64,000 nt of DNA from Sporomusaceae bacterium (GCA_031460455.1 JAVKTQ010000004.1:62001-126000), one strand, 5' to 3'. Counted from the stretch's first letter, positions 40,537 to 50,046 are shown. The notes: generated by a model from the letters alone, not told the origin. Numbers and translations are program-made.

Positions 40537-41667
40537 TCAGCCTATGAGGGTGACGCCGACGAGGCGGCCGATGCCGTAGGTGGCGGCGGCGGCGGCCAGG
40601 CCGAAGATTGTCTGGCGCAGGCCGGCGCGGAGGACGGGTTTGCCGGTGAAGAGGGTGATGGCGGCGCCGATGGCGAAGAGGCCGGCGGCGCTGGCGGCGG
40701 CGCTGGTTATTACGGCGGCGGGGCCGCCGAGGAAGAGGAAGGGCAGGACGGGGATGACGGCGCCGACGGCGAAGAGGAGGAAGGAGGTGATGGCGGCTTC
40801 CCAGGCGGAACCGCCGAGTTCGTCGGGATCGATGCCGAGTTCGTCGCGGGCGAGAGCCTGGAGGGCGGTGGCGGGGTCGGCCATGAGTTTGGTGGCGAGG
40901 AGGCGGGCGGACTGTTCGTCGAGGCCGCGGGCCTGGTAGATGAGAACAAGTTCTTCGGTTTCTTCTTCCGGCATGGCGGCGATTTCGTAGCGCTCGGCGC
41001 CGAGTTGTTTTTCATAGAGTTCGCGGGAGCTCTGGACGGATATCCATTCGCCGAGGGCCATGGAGATGGCGCCGGCGAGGAGGCCGGCGAGGCCGGTGAG
41101 GAGGATGCCGCTGCCGGCGATTTCGGCCCCGGCGACGCCCATGACGAGGTTGAAGTTGGAGACGAGGCCGTCGCTGGCGCCGAGGACGGCGGCCCTGAGG
41201 GCGTTGCCGCCCGCGGCGCGGTGGCGGCCTTCCATGCGGGCGAGGAGGCTGCCTTCCATGCCTTGGCCGCGCGCGGTGCGGTTGATCTGCTGGAGGAGGA
41301 CGGCGTGGGAGCGCTCTTCGGCGACCATGCCGCCGGCTTCGGGCTGGGCGGCGTAGCCGGCCGAGGCCTGGCGCTCGGTGGCGGCGAGGGTGGGGACGAT
41401 GAGTTCGGGGCCGAAGCGGGCGGCGAGCCAGATGAGGGTGCGGGTGCGCCAGTCGGGCCGGAAGGGCTTGGCTTCGCCGCCGGCGGCGGCGATGCGCCGG
41501 GCCCATTCGTCGGCGTGTTTGGTTTCGGTGGCGGCGAGGCGTCGGTATACTTCGGCAAGCCTGGGGTCGGCCTCGCGGGCGGCGAGGGCGGTGTAGAGGG
41601 CGGCGCTGCCCAGTTCGTCTTCGCGGTTGGCCTGGAAACGGTTTATATCGTCTACTGTAACGGTCAT
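40537..41667 (-). CDS. Ferritin-like domain fused to VIT1/CCC1 iron/manganese transporter
   Basis: A 376-residue fusion. Residues 5-145 form a rubrerythrin-like diiron four-helix bundle: ELGSAALYTALA, ATETKHADEWA, ATERQASAGY and VAEERSHAVLL supply the Glu and His ligands. Residues 155-376 form a VIT1/CCC1 transporter with AAVLGASDGLVSNFNLVMGVAGA and SMALGEWISVQSSRELYEKQLGAE. The arrangement is that of MbfA, a membrane-bound ferritin that exports iron. The ATG at 41667 follows GGAGG. A family A repeat begins 12 bp upstream of that site, so the promoter is in or beyond the repeat. Confidence 0.92.
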   Translation of the reverse strand: MTVTVDDINRFQANREDELGSAALYTALAAREADPRLAEVYRRLAATETKHADEWARRIAAAGGEAKPFRPDWRTRTLIWLAARFGPELIVPTLAATERQASAGYAAQPEAGGMVAEERSHAVLLQQINRTARGQGMEGSLLARMEGRHRAAGGNALRAAVLGASDGLVSNFNLVMGVAGAEIAGSGILLTGLAGLLAGAISMALGEWISVQSSRELYEKQLGAERYEIAAMPEEETEELVLIYQARGLDEQSARLLATKLMADPATALQALARDELGIDPDELGGSAWEAAITSFLLFAVGAVIPVLPFLFLGGPAAVITSAAASAAGLFAIGAAITLFTGKPVLRAGLRQTIFGLAAAAATYGIGRLVGVTLIG

Positions 41668-41689
41668 GGTTATGCCTCCGGAGGGGGCA

Positions 41690-41807
41690 GGCCGTTGATG
41701 ACCGCCATCTGCGGCGTTGTTCCTGCGGGCGCTTGCTAGCGTACGTTCCGAGTACGCGTCGCGGCGCGCCCTTGGAGCCGCCTTGCATCTGGCGGCCCTG
41801 AACGGCC
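41690..41807. repeat. Family A structured repeat, copy A5 (118 bp)
   Basis: Begins GGCCGTTGATGACCGCCATC and ends, on the other strand, GGCCGTTCAGGGCCGCCAGA. The interior GCGGGCGCTTGCTAGCGTACG is nearly the same as A3. Unlike A1, A3, A4, A6 and A7, its TGATGA end faces a gene start (ferritin-VIT1), not a gene end. Confidence 0.85.
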
Positions 41808-41823
41808 TGCGCACAATTCTATA

Positions 41824-42294
41824 TTACATAATATGCTTTAATATTTCCTCTGTTATATTTTCTTCGGTATAGAGCGGAATTCCCAGCTCGGCGAGGGCGG
41901 CGGCGGCGACGCCGTGTCCTTCCCTGATGGTGCGGGTGAAGCTGCCGTCGTAGATGGCGCCGACGCCGCAGGAGGGGCTGCGGGCTTTGAGGATGGCGGC
42001 GGCGACGGGGATGGCGCGGACGAGGGCGAGGGTTTGCTGCACGCCGAGGAGGAAGGCCGGGGTGAGGTCGACGCCGCCCTGGCCGAGGATTCGGGCCCGG
42101 CCGGCGAGGACGTCTTTGCCGCTGCCGCCGACGATTTCGGCCGCCGGGCGGGGGGTGGACAGACCGCCGAGCTGCTCGGGGCAGAACGGCAGGCAGAGGC
42201 CGGCGGCGGCCGGGGCGGCGAGGGCGGGACAGAGGTTGTGGCCGCCGTCGTAGCGGCAGGAGAGGCCGAGGAGGCAGGCGCTGACGAGGATCAT
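41824..42294 (-). CDS. DUF523 family protein
   Basis: A 156-residue DUF523 protein. Family motifs are ILVSACLLGLSCRYDG at the N-terminus, LCLPFCPEQLGGLSTPR near residue 33 and ILKARSPSCGVGAIYDG near 105, giving several conserved cysteines that may bind metal. Biochemical function is not established. It overlaps the stop codon of the alcohol dehydrogenase gene by 4 bp (ATGA), so the two are translationally coupled. Confidence 0.9.
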   Translation of the reverse strand: MILVSACLLGLSCRYDGGHNLCPALAAPAAAGLCLPFCPEQLGGLSTPRPAAEIVGGSGKDVLAGRARILGQGGVDLTPAFLLGVQQTLALVRAIPVAAAILKARSPSCGVGAIYDGSFTRTIREGHGVAAAALAELGIPLYTEENITEEILKHIM

Positions 42295-43418
42295 TGGTAG
42301 ACGCGCTTTAATAGGGCTTCCATTTCGGCGGGGGTCACGGGGACGGGGTTGACGCGGGTGGCGCCGAGCATGGAGCCGGCGACGAGCTGGGGGAGGGCGG
42401 CGGCGAAGGTTTGTTCGTCGACGCCGGCGGCCCGGATGGAGGCGGGGATGCCCAGGGTGCTGTTGAGCGCGTGGATGGCGGCGACGAGGTCGGGGACGCC
42501 GCAGATGGCGGCGAGGTGTTTTATCCGGCCGCTGACCCAGGGGTCGCGGGCGTTGAATTCGAGGACGTGGGGCAGTAAGATGGCGTTGACGAGGCCGTGG
42601 CCGAGGTTCCAGAGGCCGCCGAGGGAGTGGGCGATGCCGTGGGCGGCGCCGAGGCCGACGTTGCCGAAGGCGAGGCCGGCGAGGGACTGGAAGTGGTGGA
42701 CTTTTTCGCGGCTTTCAATGGTTTTGTCGCGGTAGGAGAGGGGGAGGTATTCGAGGAGGCCGGCGGCGGCGCCTGCGGCCATGGGGCCGGTGAAGTCGTC
42801 GATGTTGCGGTTGATGTAGCATTCGAGGGCGTGGGTGAGGGCGTCCATGCCGGTTTCGGCGACGACGTTGGGCGGCATGGTGAGGGTGAGGTCGGCGTCG
42901 AGGATGGCGATGTCGGGGATGAAGGCGGTGCTGCGGAGGCCGATTTTGAGGTTTTGGTCGTGGAAGGTGACGACGGCGGCCTTGGTTACTTCGCTGCCGG
43001 TGCCGGAGGTGGAGGGGATGGCGACGAGCCGGATGGCCTGACGCTTGGCGGGCATGGTGCCGGCGAGGGCGGCGGCGAAGTCGAGGTCGGGGTATTCGGT
43101 GAAGAGGGTCATGACTTTGGCGGCGTCGAGGGCCGAGCCGCCGCCTACGGCGACAACGAGGTCGGGGGCGAAGGGGCGCATGGCGGCTACGCCGGCGAGG
43201 ACGGCGGCGGTGTCGGGGTTGGCGGGGACGCCGGCGTGGACGAGGGTGGCGCAGCCTTTGGCCTGGAGGATTTTTTCTATTTTGGCGACGACGCCGTGTT
43301 TGAGCATGGAGGAGCCGCCGGTGACGATGACGGCGCGGCGGGCGGGGATGGTGGACAGGTGCTCGAGGGAGCCGCGGCCGAAGACGAGGGACTGGCCGCC
43401 GAGGATGTTTTCTTTCAT
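42291..43418 (-). CDS. Iron-containing alcohol dehydrogenase
   Basis: A 375-residue group III alcohol dehydrogenase. NAD-binding GGGSALDAAKVM is near residue 92, the central motif is SGTGSEVTKAAVVTF, and metal ligands lie in DALTHALECYINRN and the later AHGIAHSLGGLWNLGHG. It interconverts an alcohol and aldehyde or ketone; substrates in this family range from 1,3-propanediol to lactaldehyde and butanol. RBS is GGGAGG. The 4 bp overlap with DUF523 is the only contextual clue. Confidence 0.93.
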   Translation of the reverse strand: MKENILGGQSLVFGRGSLEHLSTIPARRAVIVTGGSSMLKHGVVAKIEKILQAKGCATLVHAGVPANPDTAAVLAGVAAMRPFAPDLVVAVGGGSALDAAKVMTLFTEYPDLDFAAALAGTMPAKRQAIRLVAIPSTSGTGSEVTKAAVVTFHDQNLKIGLRSTAFIPDIAILDADLTLTMPPNVVAETGMDALTHALECYINRNIDDFTGPMAAGAAAGLLEYLPLSYRDKTIESREKVHHFQSLAGLAFGNVGLGAAHGIAHSLGGLWNLGHGLVNAILLPHVLEFNARDPWVSGRIKHLAAICGVPDLVAAIHALNSTLGIPASIRAAGVDEQTFAAALPQLVAGSMLGATRVNPVPVTPAEMEALLKRVYQ

Positions 43419-43492
43419 GGTGATTTACCTCCCGATTGTTGGCTTTTCCTGATTATTCCACAATGCGGCAAGCAAATTCCTGCCGGATACGG

Positions 43493-43521
43493 AAAAAGAA
43501 GCAGGCTGAGCTGCTTCTTTT
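43493..43521 (-). terminator. Rho-independent terminator of the ada-ogt pair
   Basis: Stem AAGAAGCAG / CTGCTTCTT with a 6-base loop; TTTCC follows on the minus strand and TTAATA on the plus. It is 20 bp past the ogt stop codon. Confidence 0.85.
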
Positions 43522-43541
43522 AATATGACCGGGGGGTGAAT

Positions 43542-44023
<482 letters not shown>

Positions 44024-44036
<13 letters not shown>

Positions 44037-44596
44037 GGCGTTACCTCCCCTGTTTTGAGCCTGAGCCAGGCGCGGGGCGAGAGTCCGGTGTGGGCGCGGA
44101 AGACGGCGAAGAAGCGCGAAGGGGAACCGAAGCCGACGGCGTAGGCGACGCCGGCGCCGGCGAGGCCGCCGGCGAGGAGGGCTTCGGCTTTGCGGATGCG
44201 GATGGCGTGGAGGTATTCGCGCGGGGCTTTGCCGGTGTGGTGTTTGAAGAGCCGGGTGAGGTGGGAGCGGCTGAGGCCGATGCGGCCGGGGAGCTCGCCG
44301 AGGATGGCAGGGTTGTCGTATTGGCTTTCGAGGAGGGTGCACGCTTCGCGGACGATGTCCTGGACGGGGGCGAGAAGGGCGTCGGGGCGGCAGCGTTTGC
44401 AGGGCCGGAAGCCCTGGGCGAGGGCGGCGGCGGCGGCGGTGAAGTAGACGGTGTTTTCGCGGCGCGGCGGACGCGATTTGCAGGAGGGACGGCAGAAGAT
44501 GCCGGTGGTTTTTACGCCGTAGCAGAAGCGGCCGTCGTAGTGCGGGTCGCTGGCGGCGACGGCTTGCCACATTGTTTCTTCGGGGTAGGTGTTCAT
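44024..44596 (-). CDS. adaA: Ada-type AraC regulator with methyl-phosphotriester-accepting zinc domain
   Basis: A 190-residue protein equal to the N-terminal half of E. coli Ada or to AdaA of Bacillus. The zinc domain has four cysteines: [20 protein letters not shown] and [11 protein letters not shown]. An AraC-type DNA-binding region follows (about 90-185, [28 protein letters not shown] and [17 protein letters not shown]). Methylation of the first cysteine by DNA phosphotriesters would turn it into an activator of its own operon. The ATG at 44596 follows GAGGTG. ogt follows with a 13 bp overlap. Confidence 0.92.
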
Positions 44597-44763
44597 GGCG
44601 CACCTCGCTTGGTTTGTCTGTTTATAGCATACCATAAAGCGGCTGGTTTTTCGTCCCGGTTTGTGCTGTGTTATTCGCGGCGCGCCGCGGAGGCAGGCAG
44701 GATTTGCCATGTGACGGACAGAATAGCTGAAATGAAGTCATTTTTGCAGCTTTGGAGGACGAT

Positions 44764-46308
44764 ATGCGCAAGTTGATTATTGCGGTGATGCTGGCGTGCT
44801 TCTGCCTGACGACGGCGACGGCGGCGGCGCAGACGATTGTTTTTGTGCCGTTCGATAACCGCCCGGTGAGCCTGGATTATGTGGTGGAGACGGCGAAGGC
44901 GGCGGGGGTGGAGGTTGTGACGCCGCCGGCGGCGCTGCTGGGGAGCCGGACGAGCACCGGGGATCCGGAGGCGCTGTGGGCGTGGCTGGCGGATAATATC
45001 CGCACGGCGGATGCGGCGGTGGTTTCGAGCGATGCGATGCTGTACGGGAGCCTGGTGGCGTCGCGCCGACACCATTTGCCGGAGGAGGTTATCAAGGAAC
45101 GGCTCGACCGCTTTTATGCGCTGAAGCTGGCTAATCCGGGAACGCGGCTGTATGTGTTCGGGACGATTATGCGGACGCCGCAGGCGAGCGCGGGCGGGGT
45201 GGAGCCGGATTATTACGAGGAGCACGGACCGAGGATTTTCCGTCTGACGGCGCTCGCAGACAGGGCGGAGACGGCCGGGCTTAACCGCGGCGAGGAGGCG
45301 GAGCTGAACGCGCTCAGGCACGGGCTGCCTGAGGCGGTGCTGAAGGACTGGTTCGCGCGGCGGGATAAGAATTTTACGGCGAATGTGCGGCTGGTGGAGT
45401 ATGCGCGGAACGGAATTTTTGCGTTTTTCCTGCTGGGGCGCGACGATTGTTCGCCTTTTTCGCAGTCGCATATGGAGTCGCGGATGATCGCGGCGGAGAC
45501 GGTCGGGCTGCCGGCTTCGAAGTTTGCGACTTTTCCGGGCGCCGATCAACTGGGGATGCTGATGTTGGTGCGGGCGACGAATAATGCGGCGGTGCGTATT
45601 CCGCTTGTGCGGGTTTTTTATGCGCAGGGGGCGGGGCCGGATACGGTGCCTTCTTATGAGGATGTGCCGATCGGCCTGACGGTGAACGAGCATGTGGTGG
45701 CGGCCGGCGGGCTGCTGCTGACCGGTTCGAAGCCCGATCTGGTGCTGGCGGTGAATACGCCGGAGGACGGGGTGACGCATGAGGCGAACAGCGCGGGGAA
45801 CCGCGGGCGGGTGACGGCGCCGGCGTATGTTTTCGCGGGCGAAGTGGCGGCGAGTGTCGCCAGGGGCGAGCGGGTGGCGGTGGGGGATGTGGCGTACGCG
45901 AACGGGGCGGATAACGCGCTGATGACCGAGCTTGCCCGCCGCGGGCTGCTTTTTAAGCTGGATGCGTATTCGGGCTGGAATACGGCGAGCAATACGCTGG
46001 GGTACGCGATCGGCCAGGGGCTGCTGGCGCCGCGGATGACGGCGGCGGCTAAGGACCGCCTGTTGGCGACGCGGCTGCTGGACGACTGGGCGTATCAGGC
46101 GAATGTGCGCGGGGCTTTAGGGAGAGAGGTGCTTTACCCGGCCGGGGGCGATTGGTTTTATCTGAACGAGCTGGCCCCCCGCCTGACGACGGAGGCGAAC
46201 CGGCGGCTGAAGGCGTTCGCGGCGGCCAAATTCCCGGCATATCCTGTGGATAAGCTGAAAGTAGGCTTTCCGTGGAACAGGATGTTTGAGGTGGATATCG
46301 ATTTGTAG
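44764..46308 (+). CDS. DUF4127 family secreted protein
   Basis: A 514-residue protein with a signal peptide (KLIIAVMLACFCLTTATAAAQ, cleavage near residue 23). The start of the mature part, IVFVPFDNRPVSLDYVVETA, and DAMLYGSLVASRRHH are typical of DUF4127, a family of unknown function found in Firmicutes. Later sections are VALG-like and include YANGADNALMTEL and the YSGWNTASNTLGYAIGQGLL segment, which in this family precedes the C-terminal domain. G-ending codons dominate. RBS GGAGG precedes the ATG by 5 bp. It is monocistronic and ends at a terminator. Confidence 0.88.
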   Translation: MRKLIIAVMLACFCLTTATAAAQTIVFVPFDNRPVSLDYVVETAKAAGVEVVTPPAALLGSRTSTGDPEALWAWLADNIRTADAAVVSSDAMLYGSLVASRRHHLPEEVIKERLDRFYALKLANPGTRLYVFGTIMRTPQASAGGVEPDYYEEHGPRIFRLTALADRAETAGLNRGEEAELNALRHGLPEAVLKDWFARRDKNFTANVRLVEYARNGIFAFFLLGRDDCSPFSQSHMESRMIAAETVGLPASKFATFPGADQLGMLMLVRATNNAAVRIPLVRVFYAQGAGPDTVPSYEDVPIGLTVNEHVVAAGGLLLTGSKPDLVLAVNTPEDGVTHEANSAGNRGRVTAPAYVFAGEVAASVARGERVAVGDVAYANGADNALMTELARRGLLFKLDAYSGWNTASNTLGYAIGQGLLAPRMTAAAKDRLLATRLLDDWAYQANVRGALGREVLYPAGGDWFYLNELAPRLTTEANRRLKAFAAAKFPAYPVDKLKVGFPWNRMFEVDIDL

Positions 46309-46327
46309 CTTCGTCTTGAGATGCGAG

Positions 46328-46360
46328 AAGCGGCTGGCAGTGCGCCAGCCGCTTTTGTTG
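46328..46360 (+). terminator. Rho-independent terminator after the DUF4127 gene
   Basis: Stem AAGCGGCTGGC / GCCAGCCGCTT with a 5-base loop, then TTGTTGTG. Confidence 0.85.
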
Positions 46361-46376
46361 TGTTAGGGGTATTTTT

Positions 46377-46811
46377 CTAATAGCTAATCAATGCCGCTAA
46401 GAGGAGGCCGGCGGATACGCTGAGGAAGGCGGAGAATATGCCGACGGCGATATTGCCCTGGGGGATTTCTTTGACGACGGTGAAGGGGGTGATGAGTTCG
46501 AATATGTAGAAGACGACGACTTGGAAGATGATGCCGATGAGGCCCCAGATGACGAGGTCGGCGAAGTTGACGGCGTGGAAGACGGCCGAGGCGAGGACGA
46601 GCGACAGACCGAGGATTTTGCCGCCGAGGTCGTAGGCGGTGGCTTGGGCGGCGCAGGCTTTGCAGCGGTCGGCTTCGTCGCCGTCGGCGATGAGCTTGAG
46701 TTCTTTGTAGGGGGTGGTGAGCATGAAGAGGTAGATTCCTAGCCCCAGCAGGGGGAGCGAGACGCCGAGATAGCTAACGAAGTTGACGATGTTTGCCCAT
46801 TGGCTACCCAA
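46377..46811 (-). CDS. DUF350 (YjfL-like) membrane protein
   Basis: A 144-residue protein with four predicted helices: VNFVSYLGVSLPLLGLGIYL, GGKILGLSLVLASAVFHAVN, VIWGLIGIIFQVVVFYIFEL and IAVGIFSAFLSVSAGLLLAA. The motif LTTPYKELKLIADGDEA after the first helix is typical of DUF350. Start is TTG at 46811 with AAGGAGG nine bases upstream. It is the last gene of a run that also encodes a glutathionylspermidine-synthase-like enzyme and a lipoprotein, as in enteric yjfL-yjfM-yjfC clusters. Confidence 0.88.
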   Translation of the reverse strand: MGSQWANIVNFVSYLGVSLPLLGLGIYLFMLTTPYKELKLIADGDEADRCKACAAQATAYDLGGKILGLSLVLASAVFHAVNFADLVIWGLIGIIFQVVVFYIFELITPFTVVKEIPQGNIAVGIFSAFLSVSAGLLLAALISY

Positions 46812-46842
46812 TGTGATCAGCCTCCTTGTTGTTCGCCGTCAC

Positions 46843-48075
46843 TTAAGCGCGACGGACGGGAACGAAGTATGCCATGTCGTCGGTTATCAGCCCGCCGAGG
46901 CGGGCGGCGACAGCGGACGGCGCGCCGTTGACGATGAAGGAGCCCCAGACGAGGCGTCCGGCTTTCGGGCCGGCGAGGGTGGGCAACTCTACTGTTTCGA
47001 GGTCCTGGTACTGCTGGTAGATCATGGGCTGGTCCCAGTAGTGGGTCTCGCGGTCGCGGTCGATGACGGCGCCGTCTGCGGCGCAGATGGTTATGCCGCC
47101 GCCTTCGCGGCCGAGCACGGGTTTGGCGACATGGGGACAGCGGCCGGCGAAGCGGTTTTCGTAGTAGGTGGGCAGCATGTGGGCGGCGATGGCGTCCTGT
47201 TCGGCGGCGGTGAAGAAGCCGCCTGCTTCGCAGAGCGCCCATACGAGTGCCTGGAGTGCTTTGCTCTGGGCGATGAGAGCGCCGGGGGGGTTGATGGCGG
47301 CCAGCCGCCTGCGGGCGATGAGGCTGAGGACGTGGGCGCCGGTGGGGTAGCCGTCGTCGTCGCGGTCGGCGGCGAGGAGGCCGAAGGGGTGGAGCCGGTA
47401 CCAGAGGTCGATGGGGGCGAGGTCGCCATCAATGAGGGCGCAGAGGCTGTCGTCCTGGACACGCAGGTCTTTGAGGGGGACAAAACGGCCGGCGAGGCCG
47501 GAGATTTTGAGCAGGTAACGGGCGGTGCCGGCGTCTTCGGCGTGCCAGTCGAGGGCGCTGAAGGCGACGCGGTCGGCTGCGTAGCCGAGGGCGCGGTAGG
47601 TGTCGGCCGCCGCGCGGAAGGCGGCGGGCAGCATGGCTGCGAGGCCGGCGTTGGGGTCGGCGGCGTTGTGGCGGGCGCAGACGCGGCCGTTGACGTGGAA
47701 GGCTTCGACGACGCCGCCGGGGGTGTCGCTGTTGAATTCGAGCAGTTTCCAGCCGGCCGGGGTGCGGGCGAAGTCGAACCGGCCGATGAGGGTGGCGGCG
47801 TCGGGGAGGACGGCCAGGCGCACGGCGTCATGGGCGGCTACGGGGATGCCGAGCTCGGCGAGCAGTTCGGCCGGGCCGGCCTGGACGACGCCGACGGTGC
47901 GGGCGAAAACGCGCCCGAGGACGGCGGTGGCGGCGCGGAGGTCGGCCAGTTCGCGGTCGCCGATGGCGTAGGGCACGGCGAGGGCGTATTCCTGGCCGTA
48001 GAGCCAGTCCCAGGTGAAAATGCCCTCGGCCCTGAGGGGCCGGTAGATTTCTTCCCGGACGGCCGCGTAGTCCAT
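46843..48075 (-). CDS. Glutathionylspermidine synthase-like ATP-grasp protein (YjfC/YgiC-like)
   Basis: A 410-residue protein matching the synthase domain of glutathionylspermidine synthase. Landmarks are FARTPAGWKLLEFNSDTPGG near residue 105 (the F-E-x-N-x-D-T motif for ATP and Mg), DLWYRLHPFGLL near 225, KALQALVWAL, and VAKPVLGREGGGI near 320. Stand-alone copies (YgiC, YjfC) form peptide-like bonds between unknown partners rather than making trypanothione precursors. It overlaps the upstream lipoprotein gene by one base (TGATG), indicating coupled translation. No amidase half is present. Confidence 0.9.
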   Translation of the reverse strand: MDYAAVREEIYRPLRAEGIFTWDWLYGQEYALAVPYAIGDRELADLRAATAVLGRVFARTVGVVQAGPAELLAELGIPVAAHDAVRLAVLPDAATLIGRFDFARTPAGWKLLEFNSDTPGGVVEAFHVNGRVCARHNAADPNAGLAAMLPAAFRAAADTYRALGYAADRVAFSALDWHAEDAGTARYLLKISGLAGRFVPLKDLRVQDDSLCALIDGDLAPIDLWYRLHPFGLLAADRDDDGYPTGAHVLSLIARRRLAAINPPGALIAQSKALQALVWALCEAGGFFTAAEQDAIAAHMLPTYYENRFAGRCPHVAKPVLGREGGGITICAADGAVIDRDRETHYWDQPMIYQQYQDLETVELPTLAGPKAGRLVWGSFIVNGAPSAVAARLGGLITDDMAYFVPVRRA

Positions 48076-48407
48076 CAGCCGCCGCCGCCGATGCCGCTGC
48101 TGCCGATACCGCCGCGGGCTTTGCCGCTTGTTATGGTGGCGCCTTGGCCGGTGGAAGGGGCGGTTTGGCCGGGCGTGGCGACGCCAGTGCGGGTGCCGCC
48201 GAAGAAGAAGGGTAAGCCGTAAAAGTGGCCGCCGCCGGCGCGGGCCGGCATCTGCTCGCCGTCTTCGTCGCAGTAGCCGTCGTTGTTGCGGTCGATGTGG
48301 GTGTGGCCGGGGCGGTCCTGGCTGCCGGCGGAGCAGCCGGCGGTGACGGTGAGGAGGGCGGCCATGAAGAGGCCGAGCAGTTTTGCGGTTTTGTCGGTGC
48401 GTTCCAC
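48075..48407 (-). CDS. Lipoprotein with EF-hand-like loop
   Basis: A 110-residue protein. The signal peptide ends in a lipobox, LTVTAGC, near residue 25. Just after it, DRNNDGYCDEDG is a calcium-binding EF-hand-type loop. The rest is rich in Gly, Thr and Ser, ending GGIGSSGIGGGG. Start is GTG at 48407 after GGAGG. It takes the place of the DUF1190 protein (YjfM/YgiB) in comparable clusters and may be the substrate or partner of the synthase; that is inference. Confidence 0.75.
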   Translation of the reverse strand: MERTDKTAKLLGLFMAALLTVTAGCSAGSQDRPGHTHIDRNNDGYCDEDGEQMPARAGGGHFYGLPFFFGGTRTGVATPGQTAPSTGQGATITSGKARGGIGSSGIGGGG

Positions 48408-48419
48408 GGCTGTCCCTCC

Positions 48420-48860
48420 TTACATCTTGTGGGCGTAATAGATATAAACCTTACGGTCCTCGTCGAGGACGGTCATTGTTTTCTGCCATTCGTCGCCCAG
48501 CCAGTAGAAGTAGTCGCTGCCGAGGCACAGGACGACGTCAACGGGGTCGGTGAACTGGCGCGCTTCAATGAGCAGGCCGGGAGTATCGCTGTGCGCGTCC
48601 CGGCGGATCTCCACTCTCACGCCGCGGTCGCCGGGCGGCGGGGCGGCGGCCGCGGGGGCGGCCGGTCCTTCCTCCCGGAGGTAGATGACGTAGGTCAGGG
48701 GTTCGCTGGCGGTCGAGGTGCGTTCGTACACTTTGCCGTCTTTGATGAGTTTGTCGCACAGGAAACGGGCGGCGATTTCGCCGCCGCCGATGGCGTCGTA
48801 GGAGAAGAGGACGGGAAAGTCGGCGGGCTCGTCGAGCAGCCGGTATTCGAGGTTGGCCAA
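48420..48860 (-). CDS. Unknown protein, 146 residues
   Basis: I do not recognise the family. It has no signal peptide. The first part, EPADFPVLFSYDAIGGGEIAARFLCDKL, and the end, SDYFYWLGDEWQKTMTVLDEDRKVYIYYAHK, are rich in aromatic residues; the middle (EEGPAAPAAAAPPPGDRG) is a linker. Start is TTG at 48860 after AGGAGG. It begins the run that continues with the lipoprotein, synthase and DUF350 genes (12 bp gap), so it likely acts in the same process. Confidence 0.65.
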   Translation of the reverse strand: MANLEYRLLDEPADFPVLFSYDAIGGGEIAARFLCDKLIKDGKVYERTSTASEPLTYVIYLREEGPAAPAAAAPPPGDRGVRVEIRRDAHSDTPGLLIEARQFTDPVDVVLCLGSDYFYWLGDEWQKTMTVLDEDRKVYIYYAHKM

Positions 48861-48927
48861 TGTTATCCTCCTATGCCCCGTTGTGGTGCTATTTTACCAC
48901 GGAGAAGGTGCTTACGGCGATGGTTTT

Positions 48928-50046
48928 TTACGCCAGGGGCGGCCGCAGGCGGACGTTGCCGCGCATGTCGACCGCGAGGGCGCATTCCGTTTGACCCTGC
49001 CGGTGGCCGACGAGCCAGCTTGTCATGTTGGCGGCGGCGCAGGCGTGGTTGGGGATAACGGCGATTTTGTCGCCGACGGCAAGGCTGGTGTCGCCGGTTA
49101 TGGCGACGCGGCCGACTTCCTCCGACAGGCCGGCGACGGTGAGTCCGGGGTGGCCGGCGACGAGGCCGAAGCCGGCAAGCAGCGAGCTGCCGTGGGCTCC
49201 TTTGTCGAGGCCGAGGCATTTGCTGCCGGCGTCGATGATGAAGGTGTCGGGACGGGGCCGCGACAGGATAGTGGCGAGGACGGCGAGGGCGCAGCGCTCT
49301 TGGGGGACGACGCCGAGCGCGACCTGGGTGTTGTCGTAGAAGACGTAGTTGCCGGGCCGGAGGGCGGTGACGACGCCGCTGGCGGCGGCCAGGGAAGCGG
49401 TCGGGGTGCTGCCGGTGGCGACGATGTCTACGGGATAGCCGTGGGAGAGGAGGACATCCCTGGCCTGGGTGAGGGCGGCGATTTCGTCCGCGGCGGCAGC
49501 GGCGACGCCGTCTCTGCCGTTGGCGCCGTATACCTGGCCGGGATGGGTGGCCACGCCTCTCAGCCTGAGCTTTTTATAGCCGGACAGGGCGGCGGCGAGT
49601 TCGGCCGCCTGCGCGGGCGGCACGCCGAAGCGGTGCAGGCCGCTGTCGATGATGATGAGGTAGTCGAGGTAGGGGCCGTCGGCGGGCTGGGCGGCCGCCA
49701 GGGCGCGGGCGGCGGCGACGCCGTCGAGGCTGAAGGTGACGCGGGCCTGGCGGGCCAGGGCGAGCGCGCGGCCTACGTTCGCGCGCCCGGCGACCGGGTA
49801 GGCGAGCATGAGGTCGGTGAAGCCGGCGGCGGCAAGCTGCTCGGCTTCGTCGAGCGTGCCGGTCAGGAAGCCGGCCGCGCCCGCGTCCTTCTGGCGGCGG
49901 GCGATGGCGGTGCTTTTATGGGTTTTGACCATCGGCCAAAGCTGAACCCCCGTCTGTTCACACATGGCGGCCATGGCGCGGAGGTTGGCCTCGAAGGCGT
50001 CGAGGTCGAGCAGAAAACTCGGGGTGGCGAGGTCGTTGATGTTCAT
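48928..50046 (-). CDS. D-threonine aldolase/DSD1-type PLP enzyme
   Basis: A 372-residue fold-type III PLP enzyme with an alanine-racemase-like N-terminal barrel. The PLP lysine is in WPMVKTHKSTAIARRQ near residue 42. The barrel end GVATHPGQVYG and IVATGSTPTA are family-like. The C-terminal domain holds the metal-binding pattern VIPNHACAAANM (His-x-Cys). Members split D-threonine or D-3-hydroxy amino acids to glycine and aldehyde, or deaminate D-serine. The ATG at 50046 follows GAGGTG; a GTG three codons upstream is less likely. It is monocistronic with an AT-rich promoter region. Confidence 0.88.
   Translation of the reverse strand: MNINDLATPSFLLDLDAFEANLRAMAAMCEQTGVQLWPMVKTHKSTAIARRQKDAGAAGFLTGTLDEAEQLAAAGFTDLMLAYPVAGRANVGRALALARQARVTFSLDGVAAARALAAAQPADGPYLDYLIIIDSGLHRFGVPPAQAAELAAALSGYKKLRLRGVATHPGQVYGANGRDGVAAAAADEIAALTQARDVLLSHGYPVDIVATGSTPTASLAAASGVVTALRPGNYVFYDNTQVALGVVPQERCALAVLATILSRPRPDTFIIDAGSKCLGLDKGAHGSSLLAGFGLVAGHPGLTVAGLSEEVGRVAITGDTSLAVGDKIAVIPNHACAAANMTSWLVGHRQGQTECALAVDMRGNVRLRPPLA

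Noticed and set aside
46783-48222. 479-codon plus-strand frame
   Set aside because: Antisense shadow of the glutathionylspermidine-synthase-like gene.
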